A stretch of DNA of 21,227 nt from JAVKSL01 sp039583695 (GCA_039583695.1 JAVKSL010000050.1:1-21227); one strand, 5' to 3'. Numbered from the stretch's first letter, positions 8,113 through 15,257 are shown. Numbers and translations are program-made. The notes: generated by a model from the sequence alone, not told the origin.

Positions 8113-8673
8113 ATGCCTGCAACCCAGATCACCGCTACCGACCTGCCGGTCGGCACCTGGGAGATCGACCCTGTCCACTCGTCGGCGGAGTTCAGCGTGC
8201 GCCACATGATGGTCTCGAAGGTGAAGGGACGCTTCACCAAGCTTTCCGGGACCATCACCGTCGCAGAGGACCCGCTGGCCTCCTCGGTGGAGGCGACCAT
8301 CGACGCCACCTCGGTCGACACCCATGACCCGACCCGAGACAACCACCTGCGCTCGGCCGACTTTCTCGACGTGGAGAGCTACCCCACGATCACCTTCGCC
8401 TCCACCGAGGTGCGCGCGGGATCGGGCGGGCACCAAGTGGTCGGGGACCTCACCATCCGCGGCGTGACCCGCAGCGTGACCCTGGACCTCGAGCACAACG
8501 GCACTGGCCCGGACCCCTACGGCGGCGTCCGAACGGGTTTCAGCGCCACCACCGAGATCAACAGGAAGGACTTCGGCCTGGTGTGGGGGGCAGCCATCGA
8601 AGGCACCGGCGGCGCGGTGGTCGGTGACAAGGTGAGCATAGCCTTGGAGATCGAGGCGATCCTCAAGTCATAG
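8113..8673 (+). CDS. YceI family protein (lipocalin-like isoprenoid/lipid-binding fold)
   Basis: A 186-residue protein with the YceI profile: GTWEIDPVHSSAEFSVRHMM near the start, VKGRFTKLSGTI, the block DNHLRSADFLDVESYPTITF, then VVGDLTIRGVTRSVTLDLE and a final FSATTEINRKDFGLVW. YceI proteins form an eight-stranded antiparallel barrel that binds polyprenyl or amide lipids. No signal peptide is present, so this copy is predicted to be cytoplasmic, as in many actinobacteria. The start has a good AAGGAG eight bases upstream. It is divergent from a MarR regulator, an arrangement seen in other bacteria, implying ligand- or stress-controlled expression. Confidence 0.93.
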   Translation: MPATQITATDLPVGTWEIDPVHSSAEFSVRHMMVSKVKGRFTKLSGTITVAEDPLASSVEATIDATSVDTHDPTRDNHLRSADFLDVESYPTITFASTEVRAGSGGHQVVGDLTIRGVTRSVTLDLEHNGTGPDPYGGVRTGFSATTEINRKDFGLVWGAAIEGTGGAVVGDKVSIALEIEAILKS

Positions 8674-8680
8674 TCTGTTT

Positions 8681-8782
8681 AGGGCCTGGCAGAGAACAAC
8701 CTGGGCGGCGGGCACAGCTATAGCCCTGATGAGGACCGCATTTGAGCGGCTTCGCCGCCCAGGTTGTTCTCGTACAGGCCCT
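8681..8782. repeat. 102-bp element bounded by 30-bp inverted repeats (MITE-like or large hairpin)
   Basis: Bases 8681-8710 and the reverse complement of 8753-8782 agree at 27 of 30 positions: an outer AGGGCCTG block, three mismatches, then a 19-bp perfect block starting GAGAACAACC. The 42-bp centre contains two small dyads (GCTATAGC, and CCGC...GCGG). It fills the gap between the convergent yceI and nfuA genes. It could be a non-autonomous transposon end pair (MITE) or a bidirectional terminator, but the loop is long and no T-tract follows either arm. No clear target duplication is visible. Confidence 0.75.
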
Positions 8783-8826
8783 TACACAATGGGACCCGGT
8801 GGCGGCGGGCCGCCGTGTCCTGTTGG

Positions 8827-9468
8827 CTACTTCTTGGACGGCTCGAAGTAGGGGTTGGTCCCAGCCGCGTGGTCGGTGACATCGACCACCGCGACGATCT
8901 CCGGAACGCCCTCGGTGATGGCACCCTCGATGCCCTGGGTGAGGGTGACCGCCGCCAGGCCGCAGCCCTGGCACCCACCGGAGAGGCGCAGGTATGCCGT
9001 GCCGTTCTCGACCGCAACCAGGTCGGCGCGGCCTCCGTGGGCAGCGATGCCGGGGTTCACGCTGGACTCCAGGACCGCGATCACCGCCTGGGACACCGGG
9101 TCTGACAGGTCGGCCTCCGGGCGGGGCGGGGGGGGGGCCGGGGTGTTGGGGTTGATGATGACCAGACCGATCTCGCCGCCCTGGTCCCCCACGTCGAGGG
9201 TGGCGCCCCGCAGCTTGCCCACGCTGGCCTGGGGGATGACCACCGTAAGGTCGTCTCCATGCTGAATGGCGTCGTCCTCACCAGCATCGGAGAGGGACTC
9301 GAAGTACATGTCGTAGGAGTACGCGCCGTTGCTCGAGCCGCTGACCTCGAGCCACAGCGCCATGCTCGCCGGGTTCGGCTCCTCGGCGAGCACGTCCAAG
9401 ACCATGGCTCGGGCTGTTTGGCTGATGCTCAGGACCGGACGTAGGTCAGTCGACTCGGAGGAGGCCAT
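8827..9468 (-). CDS. nfuA: NfuA-type Fe-S cluster carrier (degenerate A-type domain plus NifU-like domain)
   Basis: A 213-residue two-domain protein. Residues 10-108 resemble the HesB/IscA fold (ISQTARAMVLDVLAEEPNP, VVIPQASVGKLRGATLDV) but contain no cysteine, as in NfuA where this domain only contacts clients. A proline-rich linker (109-119) leads to the NifU C-terminal domain with SGGC166-QG-C169-GLAAVTLTQG; the CxxC ligates a 4Fe-4S cluster at the dimer interface. It would deliver clusters to target enzymes such as lipoyl synthase or aconitase. A cysteine desulfurase is encoded 7 kb away. The ATG follows a TATCAT box by six bases, so it is probably leaderless. The linker is encoded by a run of ten G (plus strand), a slippage risk. 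Confidence 0.9.
   Translation of the reverse strand: MASSESTDLRPVLSISQTARAMVLDVLAEEPNPASMALWLEVSGSSNGAYSYDMYFESLSDAGEDDAIQHGDDLTVVIPQASVGKLRGATLDVGDQGGEIGLVIINPNTPAPPPPRPEADLSDPVSQAVIAVLESSVNPGIAAHGGRADLVAVENGTAYLRLSGGCQGCGLAAVTLTQGIEGAITEGVPEIVAVVDVTDHAAGTNPYFEPSKK
9128..9137. repeat. G10 homopolymer within nfuA
   Basis: Ten consecutive G on the plus strand encode the proline linker of NfuA. Any one-base slip would remove the NifU domain from the reading frame. Confidence 0.9.
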
Positions 9469-9474
9469 GAGACC

Positions 9475-9480
9475 ATGATA
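9475..9480 (-). promoter_or_regulatory. -10 box for leaderless nfuA
   Basis: TATCAT on the minus strand ends six bases before the nfuA ATG, with no ribosome site between. It overlaps the first base of the divergent ATP-grasp gene's ATG. Confidence 0.5.
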
Positions 9481-10691
9481 TGTCGATGAGACGAGTGGTG
9501 CTGCTCCTGCCCACGGCTACCTACAGGGCGGCCGACTTCATTGCTGCAGCGGGGGCGCTGGGCGTGGAGGTGGTGGTGGCTTCGGAGCGCCGGCAGGCAC
9601 TGGCCAGCTCAATGCTGGACAGGGCGCTGGTGGTGAGCTTCGCCCAGCCGTCGCGTGCCGCCGAGAAGATCGTCGCCCTGGCGAAGCGCGTCGGTGTCGA
9701 CGCGGTGCTGGCAGTGGACGACCAGGGCGTGATGGCCGCGGCGCTGGCCTCGGAGACGCTGGGCCTGGCCCACAACCCACCGGAAGCGGTGGCCCGGACC
9801 CGGGACAAGGCAGCGATGCGGTCGGCTCTTGAGGCAGCCGGGGTGCCCCAGCCGCCCTGGGCGGTCGCCAGGGCTGGCGAAGATGTTGGCCTGGTTGGCG
9901 AGTCGGTGGGATTTCCTTGCGTCGTCAAGCCGACCGGCCTGTCGGGCAGCCGTGGGGTGATCCGCGCCGACGACATTGCGGGCGCCAGGGCTGCAGGGTC
10001 GCGGGCACGGGCAATTGCTGGAGAAGGGGCCTCTCTCATTGTAGAGGGCTTCGTGGCTGGGGCGGAGGTGGCGGTGGAGGGGCTGCTGCGGGGTGGCTCG
10101 TTGGAGGTGCTGGCCGTTTTCGACAAGCCGGACCCGCTGGAGGGGCCGTACTTCGAGGAGACGATCTACGTGACCCCGTCGCGCCTTGATATCTTGGGGA
10201 CCGCTGCCCCTGCTACGGCTGCGGCCTGCGCGGCGATGGGGCTGGTGGAGGGCCCGGTGCATGCCGAGCTGCGGATCGCCGCCGGGCGGATCTGGTGCAT
10301 TGAGGTAGCTGGGCGCTCCATCGGGGGCCTGTGCGCCCGCTCGCTGTCCTTCGGGACCGGGATCAGCCTGGAGGCCCTGATCCTGGCCCACGCGCTCGGG
10401 CTCCCGCTCGGCGACCTCCGGCGCGAGGAGGCGGCGTCGGGAGTGATGATGCTGCCTATCCCTGCCAGCGGGGTGCTCTTGGGAATCTCGGGGAGGGAGG
10501 CTGCGCTGGCCGTGCCTGGAATCGTCGGCCTCGAGGTCGCGATCCCGCCAGGGCGAGCCGTGGTGGCCCTGCCAGAGGGTGACCGCTACCTGGGCTTCGT
10601 GTTTGCCAAGGCGGACACACCAGCGGAGGTCGAGGCCGCGCTCCGGGAAGCGCACGCGGCACTGGAGGTTCGGATCGGCCCTCCCGCTTGA
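9480..10691 (+). CDS. ATP-grasp family ligase
   Basis: A 403-residue ATP-dependent carboxylate-amine (or related) ligase. The N-terminal Rossmann-like part (RRVVLLLPTATYRAADFIAA) is followed by the ATP-grasp fold: ARTRDKAAMRSALEAAGVPQ, the lysine strand FPCVVKPTGLSGSRGV, the hinge LIVEGFVAGAEVAVEGLL and the metal-binding strand HAELRIAAGRIWCIEVAGRS followed by IGGLCARSLSFGTG. The last motif (E then R with GG) is of the L-amino-acid ligase type rather than the ENPR of biotin carboxylase. The C-terminal 90 residues resemble the small domain following such folds. Its ATG is 11 bases from the divergent nfuA ATG; an in-frame ATG at 9486 is an alternative. Substrate unknown; no biosynthetic partners are adjacent. 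Confidence 0.85.
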   Translation: MSMRRVVLLLPTATYRAADFIAAAGALGVEVVVASERRQALASSMLDRALVVSFAQPSRAAEKIVALAKRVGVDAVLAVDDQGVMAAALASETLGLAHNPPEAVARTRDKAAMRSALEAAGVPQPPWAVARAGEDVGLVGESVGFPCVVKPTGLSGSRGVIRADDIAGARAAGSRARAIAGEGASLIVEGFVAGAEVAVEGLLRGGSLEVLAVFDKPDPLEGPYFEETIYVTPSRLDILGTAAPATAAACAAMGLVEGPVHAELRIAAGRIWCIEVAGRSIGGLCARSLSFGTGISLEALILAHALGLPLGDLRREEAASGVMMLPIPASGVLLGISGREAALAVPGIVGLEVAIPPGRAVVALPEGDRYLGFVFAKADTPAEVEAALREAHAALEVRIGPPA

Positions 10692-10790
10692 CTTTTGGCC
10701 CTCCCGCTCGAAGCGATTGCACTTATGCACCGTTTGGCGCGCTAAGTGCAACCGCTTCGCTGTGCGCACTTGACTTTTGGCCCTCCCGCT
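10677..10790. repeat. Repeat cassette: 22-bp direct repeats flanking a 17-bp-arm hairpin
   Basis: A 22-bp sequence at 10687-10708 recurs exactly at 10769-10790, and its 12-base core GGCCCTCCCGCT appears a third time at 10677-10688, inside the last codons of the ATP-grasp gene. Between the 22-bp copies, 10709-10725 and 10743-10759 are inverted repeats agreeing at 16 of 17 positions with a 17-base loop. The unit sits in the 128-bp gap before the DNA glycosylase gene. No T-tract follows the stem, so it is not a simple intrinsic terminator. Confidence 0.8.
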
Positions 10791-10806
10791 GTGTGCCAGA
10801 ACCTCG

Positions 10807-10812
10807 TAGCAT
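10807..10812 (+). promoter_or_regulatory. -10 box for leaderless DNA glycosylase gene
   Basis: TAGCAT is followed by seven bases and the GTG start at 10820; no Shine-Dalgarno sequence is present. The placement supports the chosen start over upstream codons, which would translate the repeat cassette. Confidence 0.5.
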
Positions 10813-10819
10813 CGAGCCG

Positions 10820-11734
10820 GTGGATGGTCTCGAGCGGGCCTTTCGGACCCCGCGGCCAATTGACCTGGCGCTGACCATGGCTCCACTGTGCAGGGGCGCT
10901 GCGGACCCGACCATGAGGATCGAGCCCGACGGCTTCTGGCGGGCGACGAGGACGTTGCAGGGTCCTGCCACCATCCACGTCCGGCGGGTCGGCGATCAGA
11001 TGATCGCCCACGCCTGGGGAACGGGAGCCGAGTGCGCGCTGGAGGATGTGCTGGCCCTGGTGGGCGCGGAGGACGACGATCGTGCGTTCAGACCGAACCA
11101 TCCCCTGCTGGTTGACCTGCACCGCCGCTTTCGGGGGCTGCGTATACCCCGCAGCCAGGCGGTGATCGAGGCGCTCGTCCCGACGATCTGCGAGCAGAAG
11201 GTCACGAGTGTGGAGGCCCGCCGATCATGGGTAGCCCTGGCGCGCTCCACTGGAGAGCCTGCCCCAGGCCCGACTCAGCTTGCCCCCGGCCTGCTCCTTC
11301 CCCCCGCGCCAGGGATCCTGGCCGGCCTGCCCAGCTGGACTTACCACCACTTCGGACTGGAACGCAAGCGAGCAGACACGATCCGCCGGGCCGCGGCATC
11401 GGCCAAACGCCTGGAGGAGACCACGACCATGACTCCCGACGCTGCCCGGCGGTGCCTCGCTGCCATTCCTGGAGTCGGCCCCTGGTCGGCGGCCGAGGTG
11501 GCGCTGGTGGCGCTGGGGGATCCCGATGCGGTGAGCCTGGGTGACTGGCACCGCCCCCACCAGGTCTCATGGGCGCTCGCCGGGGAGCCACGCGGCGACG
11601 ACGACCGGATGCTGGAGCTGCTGGAACCGTACCGCGGCCAGCGTGGTCGGGTCCTACGCCTGCTGTCCGCGGGGCATGTGTGGGCGCCGCGCTTCGGTCC
11701 TCGAATGCCTACCAGGTCGATCCAGGCTCTCTGA
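10820..11734 (+). CDS. DNA-3-methyladenine glycosylase 2 (AlkA-like, HhH-GPD superfamily)
   Basis: A 304-residue base-excision repair enzyme. The N-terminal beta domain (FRTPRPIDLALTMAPLCRGA, FWRATRTLQGPATIHVRRVG) is of the AlkA type. The helical core has PRSQAVIEALVPTICEQKVT, then the helix-hairpin-helix IPGVGPW (216-222) that grips DNA, and SLGDWHRPHQVSWAL where D242 is the expected catalytic aspartate. It would remove alkylated or otherwise damaged purines. There is no iron-sulfur cysteine cluster. The gene stands alone; the repeat cassette separates it from the ATP-grasp gene, and a short dyad (CTCTC/GAGAG, 11727-11747) overlaps its end. The GTG start is inferred from the family N-terminus and the -10 box. 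Confidence 0.88.
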   Translation: MDGLERAFRTPRPIDLALTMAPLCRGAADPTMRIEPDGFWRATRTLQGPATIHVRRVGDQMIAHAWGTGAECALEDVLALVGAEDDDRAFRPNHPLLVDLHRRFRGLRIPRSQAVIEALVPTICEQKVTSVEARRSWVALARSTGEPAPGPTQLAPGLLLPPAPGILAGLPSWTYHHFGLERKRADTIRRAAASAKRLEETTTMTPDAARRCLAAIPGVGPWSAAEVALVALGDPDAVSLGDWHRPHQVSWALAGEPRGDDDRMLELLEPYRGQRGRVLRLLSAGHVWAPRFGPRMPTRSIQAL

Positions 11735-11781
11735 GCCTTCAAGAGAGGTCATCGGTGAGGCCGGAATCCCCACAAAGCGTC

Positions 11782-11787
11782 TAGCGT
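11782..11787 (+). promoter_or_regulatory. -10 box for leaderless secreted hydrolase gene
   Basis: TAGCGT lies six bases before the GTG at 11794, without a ribosome site, matching the spacing seen at other genes here. Confidence 0.45.
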
Positions 11788-11793
11788 GCTCCA

Positions 11794-13440
11794 GTGGTGA
11801 CTCCCAAGTCTGGAGCGCGTGGCGGCTCGACCGTCCTGGTGAAGCTCGGGACGGTCGTGTGGGCGCTCGGGACGGTCGTGTGGGCGCTCTTCCCCGCCGG
11901 TCCGGCCGCCGCGGCTGCGGTCACTGGCCAGCAAGCCGCGCCGGCCGTGCCCACGAACTCGGTGAGGGCCTTCGGAACAGCGCCCATTCTCGGCGGCAGA
12001 GGGTTCGGCTCGGCGTCGCCAGTGCAGGGCATCGCCGCCACGCCCGATGGCCGGGGGTACTGGTTGGTGGCCGCAGACGGCCAGGTCAAGGGATTCGGCG
12101 ACGCCACGTTGCAGGACTCGCTGCCCGCCAGGCTTCTGGACACGCCGATCGTGGGCATCGCCGCCGCCCCCGATGGGCGGGGCTACTGGCTGGCGGCCGC
12201 GGGGGGAGGGGTGTTCGCATTCGGCGACGCGCGCCCCTTTGGAGGGAACTTTCACATTGGCTCGCCAGTGGTGGGCATCGCTTCCACGCCCGACGGGCAG
12301 GGGTACTGGTTGGTGGCCGCAGACGGCCAGGTCAAGGGATTCGGCGACGCGACGTTGCAGGACTCGCTGCCCGCCAGGCTTCTGGACGCGCCGATCGTGG
12401 GCATGGCCGCCACCCCGGACGGGCGGGGCTACTGGCTGGTGGCCGCAGACGGCCAGGTCAAGGGATTCGGCGACGCGACGTTGCAGGACTCGCTGCCCGC
12501 CAGGCTTCTCGACACGCTGATTGTGGGCATGGCCGCCACCCCGGACGGGCGGGGCTACTGGCTGGTGGCCGCTGGGGGCGGGGTGTTCGCATTCGGCGAC
12601 GCGCCTTACGAAGGACAGGCCTTTGGCTTGTCCGGGGGGGCACCTGCGGTGGGAATCGTCGCTCCCCTGGATGGGGGCTACTGGGTGGCCTACGGCACGG
12701 CGGGCGTGGCTCAGCTCGGTCCGGGGATCGCAGGCGCGCTCTCCAATCGGCAGGGGAATGTCACCGCCGCGGTGTACGACGCCCGCACCGGCCAGAGCTT
12801 CGTCTTTCAGCCAGGAGATGCACAGGACACTGCAAGCATCGTGAAGGTGGACATCATGTCGGCCCTGCTGCACCAGGTGGCCGGATCTCCAGCGGCACTC
12901 ACGGGTGCTCAGCAGTCATTGTTGGCGGCCATGATCGAGCTCAGCGACAACAATGCGGCCAGCGCGCTGTGGAACGAGGTGGGCGCTGCGAACGGCGTAG
13001 CCGCCTTCAACACCACGGAGGGCCTCACCGGGACTCACCCGGGGCGCTACGGCTACTGGGGCCTCACGACCACCACCGCCCTCGACCAGGTCGATCTAGT
13101 CAGTCACCTAGCCTTCCCCAACAAGGTGCTCAATGATGCGCAACGCACCTACGCGCTCTCGCTGATGGAGCATGTGGTGCCCTACGAGGCATGGGGGGTG
13201 TCCGGCGGCGTCCCTTTAGGTGTCATCGTGGCCCTCAAGAACGGCTGGCTACCCCTCGGGTCGTCAGGCTGGCAGGTAAACAGCATCGGCTGGGTCGATG
13301 GGCAGGGCCGCGACTACGTCATCGCGGTGTTGAGCGTGGGCAGTACGACCGAGAGCTATGGCATCGCGACCATCGAGGGGATCGCGGCGCAGGTGTGGGC
13401 CGGCCTGGACCCAGCTCACCCCGCCCCCTGGGCAAGCTGA
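11794..13440 (+). CDS. Secreted serine hydrolase of class A beta-lactamase fold with N-terminal propeller-like repeats
   Basis: A 548-residue exported protein. Residues 15-42 are a signal peptide (hydrophobic LGTVVWAL duplicated, then AAAAA). Residues 75-325 hold five full repeats and one worn one of about 42 residues, each with ATPDGRGYWLVAADG and GFGDA or AFGDA; such blades are common in Acidimicrobiia surface proteins. The C-terminal domain has the class A beta-lactamase/penicillin-binding triad of motifs: SIVK (S348, K351), SDN (384-386) and KNG (482-484, in place of KTG). A typical Glu166 loop is not obvious, so it may be a peptidoglycan-directed or esterase-type enzyme and not a drug-degrading one. 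Two GTG codons (11794, 11797) could start it. It probably acts outside the cytoplasmic membrane. Confidence 0.85.
   Translation: MVTPKSGARGGSTVLVKLGTVVWALGTVVWALFPAGPAAAAAVTGQQAAPAVPTNSVRAFGTAPILGGRGFGSASPVQGIAATPDGRGYWLVAADGQVKGFGDATLQDSLPARLLDTPIVGIAAAPDGRGYWLAAAGGGVFAFGDARPFGGNFHIGSPVVGIASTPDGQGYWLVAADGQVKGFGDATLQDSLPARLLDAPIVGMAATPDGRGYWLVAADGQVKGFGDATLQDSLPARLLDTLIVGMAATPDGRGYWLVAAGGGVFAFGDAPYEGQAFGLSGGAPAVGIVAPLDGGYWVAYGTAGVAQLGPGIAGALSNRQGNVTAAVYDARTGQSFVFQPGDAQDTASIVKVDIMSALLHQVAGSPAALTGAQQSLLAAMIELSDNNAASALWNEVGAANGVAAFNTTEGLTGTHPGRYGYWGLTTTTALDQVDLVSHLAFPNKVLNDAQRTYALSLMEHVVPYEAWGVSGGVPLGVIVALKNGWLPLGSSGWQVNSIGWVDGQGRDYVIAVLSVGSTTESYGIATIEGIAAQVWAGLDPAHPAPWAS
12022..12606 (+). repeat. 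Coding tandem repeats, 120-126-bp period
   Basis: The block starting GGCCAGGTCAAGGGATTCGG occurs at 12079, 12325 and 12451 with almost no base changes, alternating with two diverged 'GGGVFAFGDA' units. Near-identity at third codon positions points to recent duplication or gene conversion within the gene. Confidence 0.85.
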
Positions 13441-13451
13441 TCTGTCTGCGC

Positions 13452-13457
13452 TACATT
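13452..13457 (+). promoter_or_regulatory. -10 box for leaderless nfeD-like gene
   Basis: TACATT is followed by seven bases and the GTG at 13465. There is no Shine-Dalgarno site before this gene, in contrast to the flotillin gene behind it. Confidence 0.5.
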
Positions 13458-13464
13458 CGCATTC

Positions 13465-13677
13465 GTGGCCGAGGATCTGGACCAGGACCTGGCGGGAACG
13501 ATCGGGTGGGTAACCGTGCCGATAGTTGTTGGCCACCCCGGTGAGGTGGTTCTGCCCGTGCGTGGTGGCACTGAAGCCTTCGCCGCCTGGTCGGACGAAC
13601 CCGTCGCCAAGAACACCCGGGTCGTGGTGGTCGAGTGCCGCTCAGCAAGGTCGGTGACCGTTACGCCCTACGCCTAG
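13465..13677 (+). CDS. Small NfeD-like OB-fold protein, flotillin partner
   Basis: A 70-residue protein: TIGWVTVPIVVGHPGEVVLP, then VRGGTEAFAAWSDEPVAKNT and RVVVVECRSARSVTVTP. This pattern (G at the first strand, 'G.A.V..rGg.e.f.A.sde.i.k.t.V.VVe') is the OB-fold of the soluble C-terminal domain of NfeD proteins, which are regularly encoded next to flotillins. It has no membrane helix or protease domain, so it is the shortest form of the family. It is 12 bases upstream of the flotillin gene and surely co-transcribed. The GTG start is backed by the -10 box; the frame has no upstream homologous extension. Assignment is from fold pattern and neighbour, not strong residue identity. Confidence 0.75.
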   Translation: MAEDLDQDLAGTIGWVTVPIVVGHPGEVVLPVRGGTEAFAAWSDEPVAKNTRVVVVECRSARSVTVTPYA

Positions 13678-13689
13678 AGGGGATCTCCA

Positions 13690-15099
13690 ATGTTGTTCTG
13701 GCAAGTTCCAGCGCCCGACGAGGCGATGCTAGTCTCGGGATCCAAGCACAAGGACCCAGAAACTCAGTTCCGGATCGTCACCGGGCACGGCTGTTTCGTC
13801 CTGCCGATCAAGCAAAAGGCCAGGATCCTGTCCCTCGCACTTCGTGAGTCCGAGATCGTGGAGGAGTGCGTGACCACCCAGGGGATCCGCCTCCAGGTCA
13901 GGGCGGTAGCCGCGTTCAAGGTCGGTGACGACATGGTGTCGATCGCCAACGCGGCCCGACGATTCCTCGCCGAGCAGGACCGGATGGACGAGCTGGTGGG
14001 GCGGATCTTCGCCGGCCATCTTCGCTCGATAGTGGGGGGCCTCACTGTCGAGCAGATCATCCGCGAGCGCGACCGGCTGGCCCAGGAGGTCAAGGAGGGC
14101 AGTCATTCGGAGATGGAGAAGCTGGGGATCGTGGTGGACGCCCTCCAGATCCAGGAGATCGATGATGCGTCCGGCTACATAAACAACCTCGCTGCGCCAC
14201 ACGCTGCGGCCGTCGCCAGCAGGGCGAGGATCGCCCAAGCCAAGGCCGACCAGGAGGCCACCGAGCGTGAGCAGCAGGCCGCCGCGCTAAAGGCCCAGTA
14301 CCTTCGAGATACCGAGCTCAAGCAAGCAGGCTTCGCCGCCGAAGTCGAACAAGCCAAGGCCCGCTCGGCCCAGGCCGGTCCCTTGGCTCAGGCGACGGCC
14401 TCCCAGGAGGTCATCGAGGCCCAGACCGCGCTGGCCGAGCGAGAGGCTCAGCTGACCGACAAGCGCCTCGCATCACAGGTTCGCCGCCCAGCCGACGCGG
14501 AGGCTTACAAGCAGCGCACCCTAGCCGAGGCAGCCAGGGACACCACCAAGCTCAGCACCGAGGCGGAGGCGTTCAAGCAACGAGGGCTTGCCGAGGCCGC
14601 CAGGGACACCACCAAGCTGAACGCCGAGGCCGAAGCCAACCGCCGGCGCACCATCGCCGCAGCTGACGCGGAGGCCACCAAGGTCTCCGCAGCTGCCGGT
14701 TCCGAGGCCGCCAAGGCTACCGCAGACGGCAATGCCTACTCCCAGCGGGTCGTCGCCACCGCGGAGGCCGACGCCATCAACGCCCGCGCCGATGCCCTCA
14801 CTGGCCAGAACCAGGCCGTGATCGCGGCCAACAGGCTGGTGAACATCCTGCCAGCCCTGGTCGAGGCGGCAGCCAAGGGCATTGCCGGAGCCAACCTGAC
14901 TGTGCTCAACGGGGCCGAAGGAGTTAACGAGCTGGTTGCCGGGGTCGTCGGCCAAGGCCTGTCGATATACGAGACCCTGCGCCGCTCGATCAACCCCGTC
15001 GCGCCCGTCCCCAGCCGCAACGGCCCGGCGTCGACGACCCCGCCCGGCTCGGGCCCAAGCGCCAGAACACCCACTGCGGAGCCGAGCACGCCCTCCTAA
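13690..15099 (+). CDS. Flotillin family protein (SPFH domain)
   Basis: A 469-residue membrane-microdomain scaffold. The N-terminus QVPAPDEAMLVSGSKHK starts the SPFH/band-7 domain (to about 180: FRIVTGHGCFVLPIKQKARI, the VQAVAAF-like LQVRAVAAFKVGDD, FAGHLRSIVGGLTVEQIIRE). A long Ala/Glu/Lys-rich coiled coil follows (about 180-400), including two 22-residue repeats with KQR.LAEAARDTTKL. The tail has the family-typical NILPALVEAAAKGIAGANLT and GVNELVAGVVGQGLSIYE. A hydrophobic anchor before the SPFH domain, usual in bacterial flotillins, is lacking. The ATG has AGAGGGG upstream. With the NfeD-like protein it would organise membrane domains. The Pro/Ser/Thr-rich end is likely disordered. Confidence 0.9.
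   Translation: MLFWQVPAPDEAMLVSGSKHKDPETQFRIVTGHGCFVLPIKQKARILSLALRESEIVEECVTTQGIRLQVRAVAAFKVGDDMVSIANAARRFLAEQDRMDELVGRIFAGHLRSIVGGLTVEQIIRERDRLAQEVKEGSHSEMEKLGIVVDALQIQEIDDASGYINNLAAPHAAAVASRARIAQAKADQEATEREQQAAALKAQYLRDTELKQAGFAAEVEQAKARSAQAGPLAQATASQEVIEAQTALAEREAQLTDKRLASQVRRPADAEAYKQRTLAEAARDTTKLSTEAEAFKQRGLAEAARDTTKLNAEAEANRRRTIAAADAEATKVSAAAGSEAAKATADGNAYSQRVVATAEADAINARADALTGQNQAVIAANRLVNILPALVEAAAKGIAGANLTVLNGAEGVNELVAGVVGQGLSIYETLRRSINPVAPVPSRNGPASTTPPGSGPSARTPTAEPSTPS
14497..14628 (+). repeat. Two 66-bp coding repeats in the flotillin coiled coil
   Basis: Two successive 22-codon units encode AEA(Y/F)KQR(T/G)LAEAARDTTKL followed by S/N-T/A-EA. They differ at several silent sites, so the duplication is older than the other minisatellites in this window. 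Confidence 0.8.
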
Positions 15100-15189
15100 A
15101 GCCATGCCTGCGGGACTACACCCGCCGTGTAGGATGGCACAAAAGATCCATCCCGCCTCGGGGCCCAAGTCAGCGATGTCGAGCACAGG

Positions 15190-15255
15190 GCCCTGCAGGT
15201 ATCGCGGCTACGGCAGGGCAGTGTATGTGAGCCTTGCGCCGTCGGCGCCGTCTTT
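15190..15255 (+). terminator. Hairpins after the flotillin gene
   Basis: GCCCTGC (15190-15196) pairs with GCAGGGC (15213-15219). A second tight stem GCGCC-GTC-GGCGC (15236-15248) is followed by CGTCTTT. The second has the form of a weak intrinsic terminator for the nfeD-like/flotillin operon, 140 bases past the flotillin stop. Confidence 0.4.
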
Positions 15256-15257
15256 AG

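Noticed and set aside
8663..9017. Minus-strand open frames across the 102-bp element that look like transposase ends
   Set aside because: They overlap nfuA in other frames, and the part in the element merely translates the inverted repeat; no transposase motif is present.
10688..10819. N-terminal extension of the DNA glycosylase through the repeat cassette
   Set aside because: It would translate the direct repeats and hairpin into an unrelated cysteine-containing peptide; the family N-terminus begins after GTG 10820.
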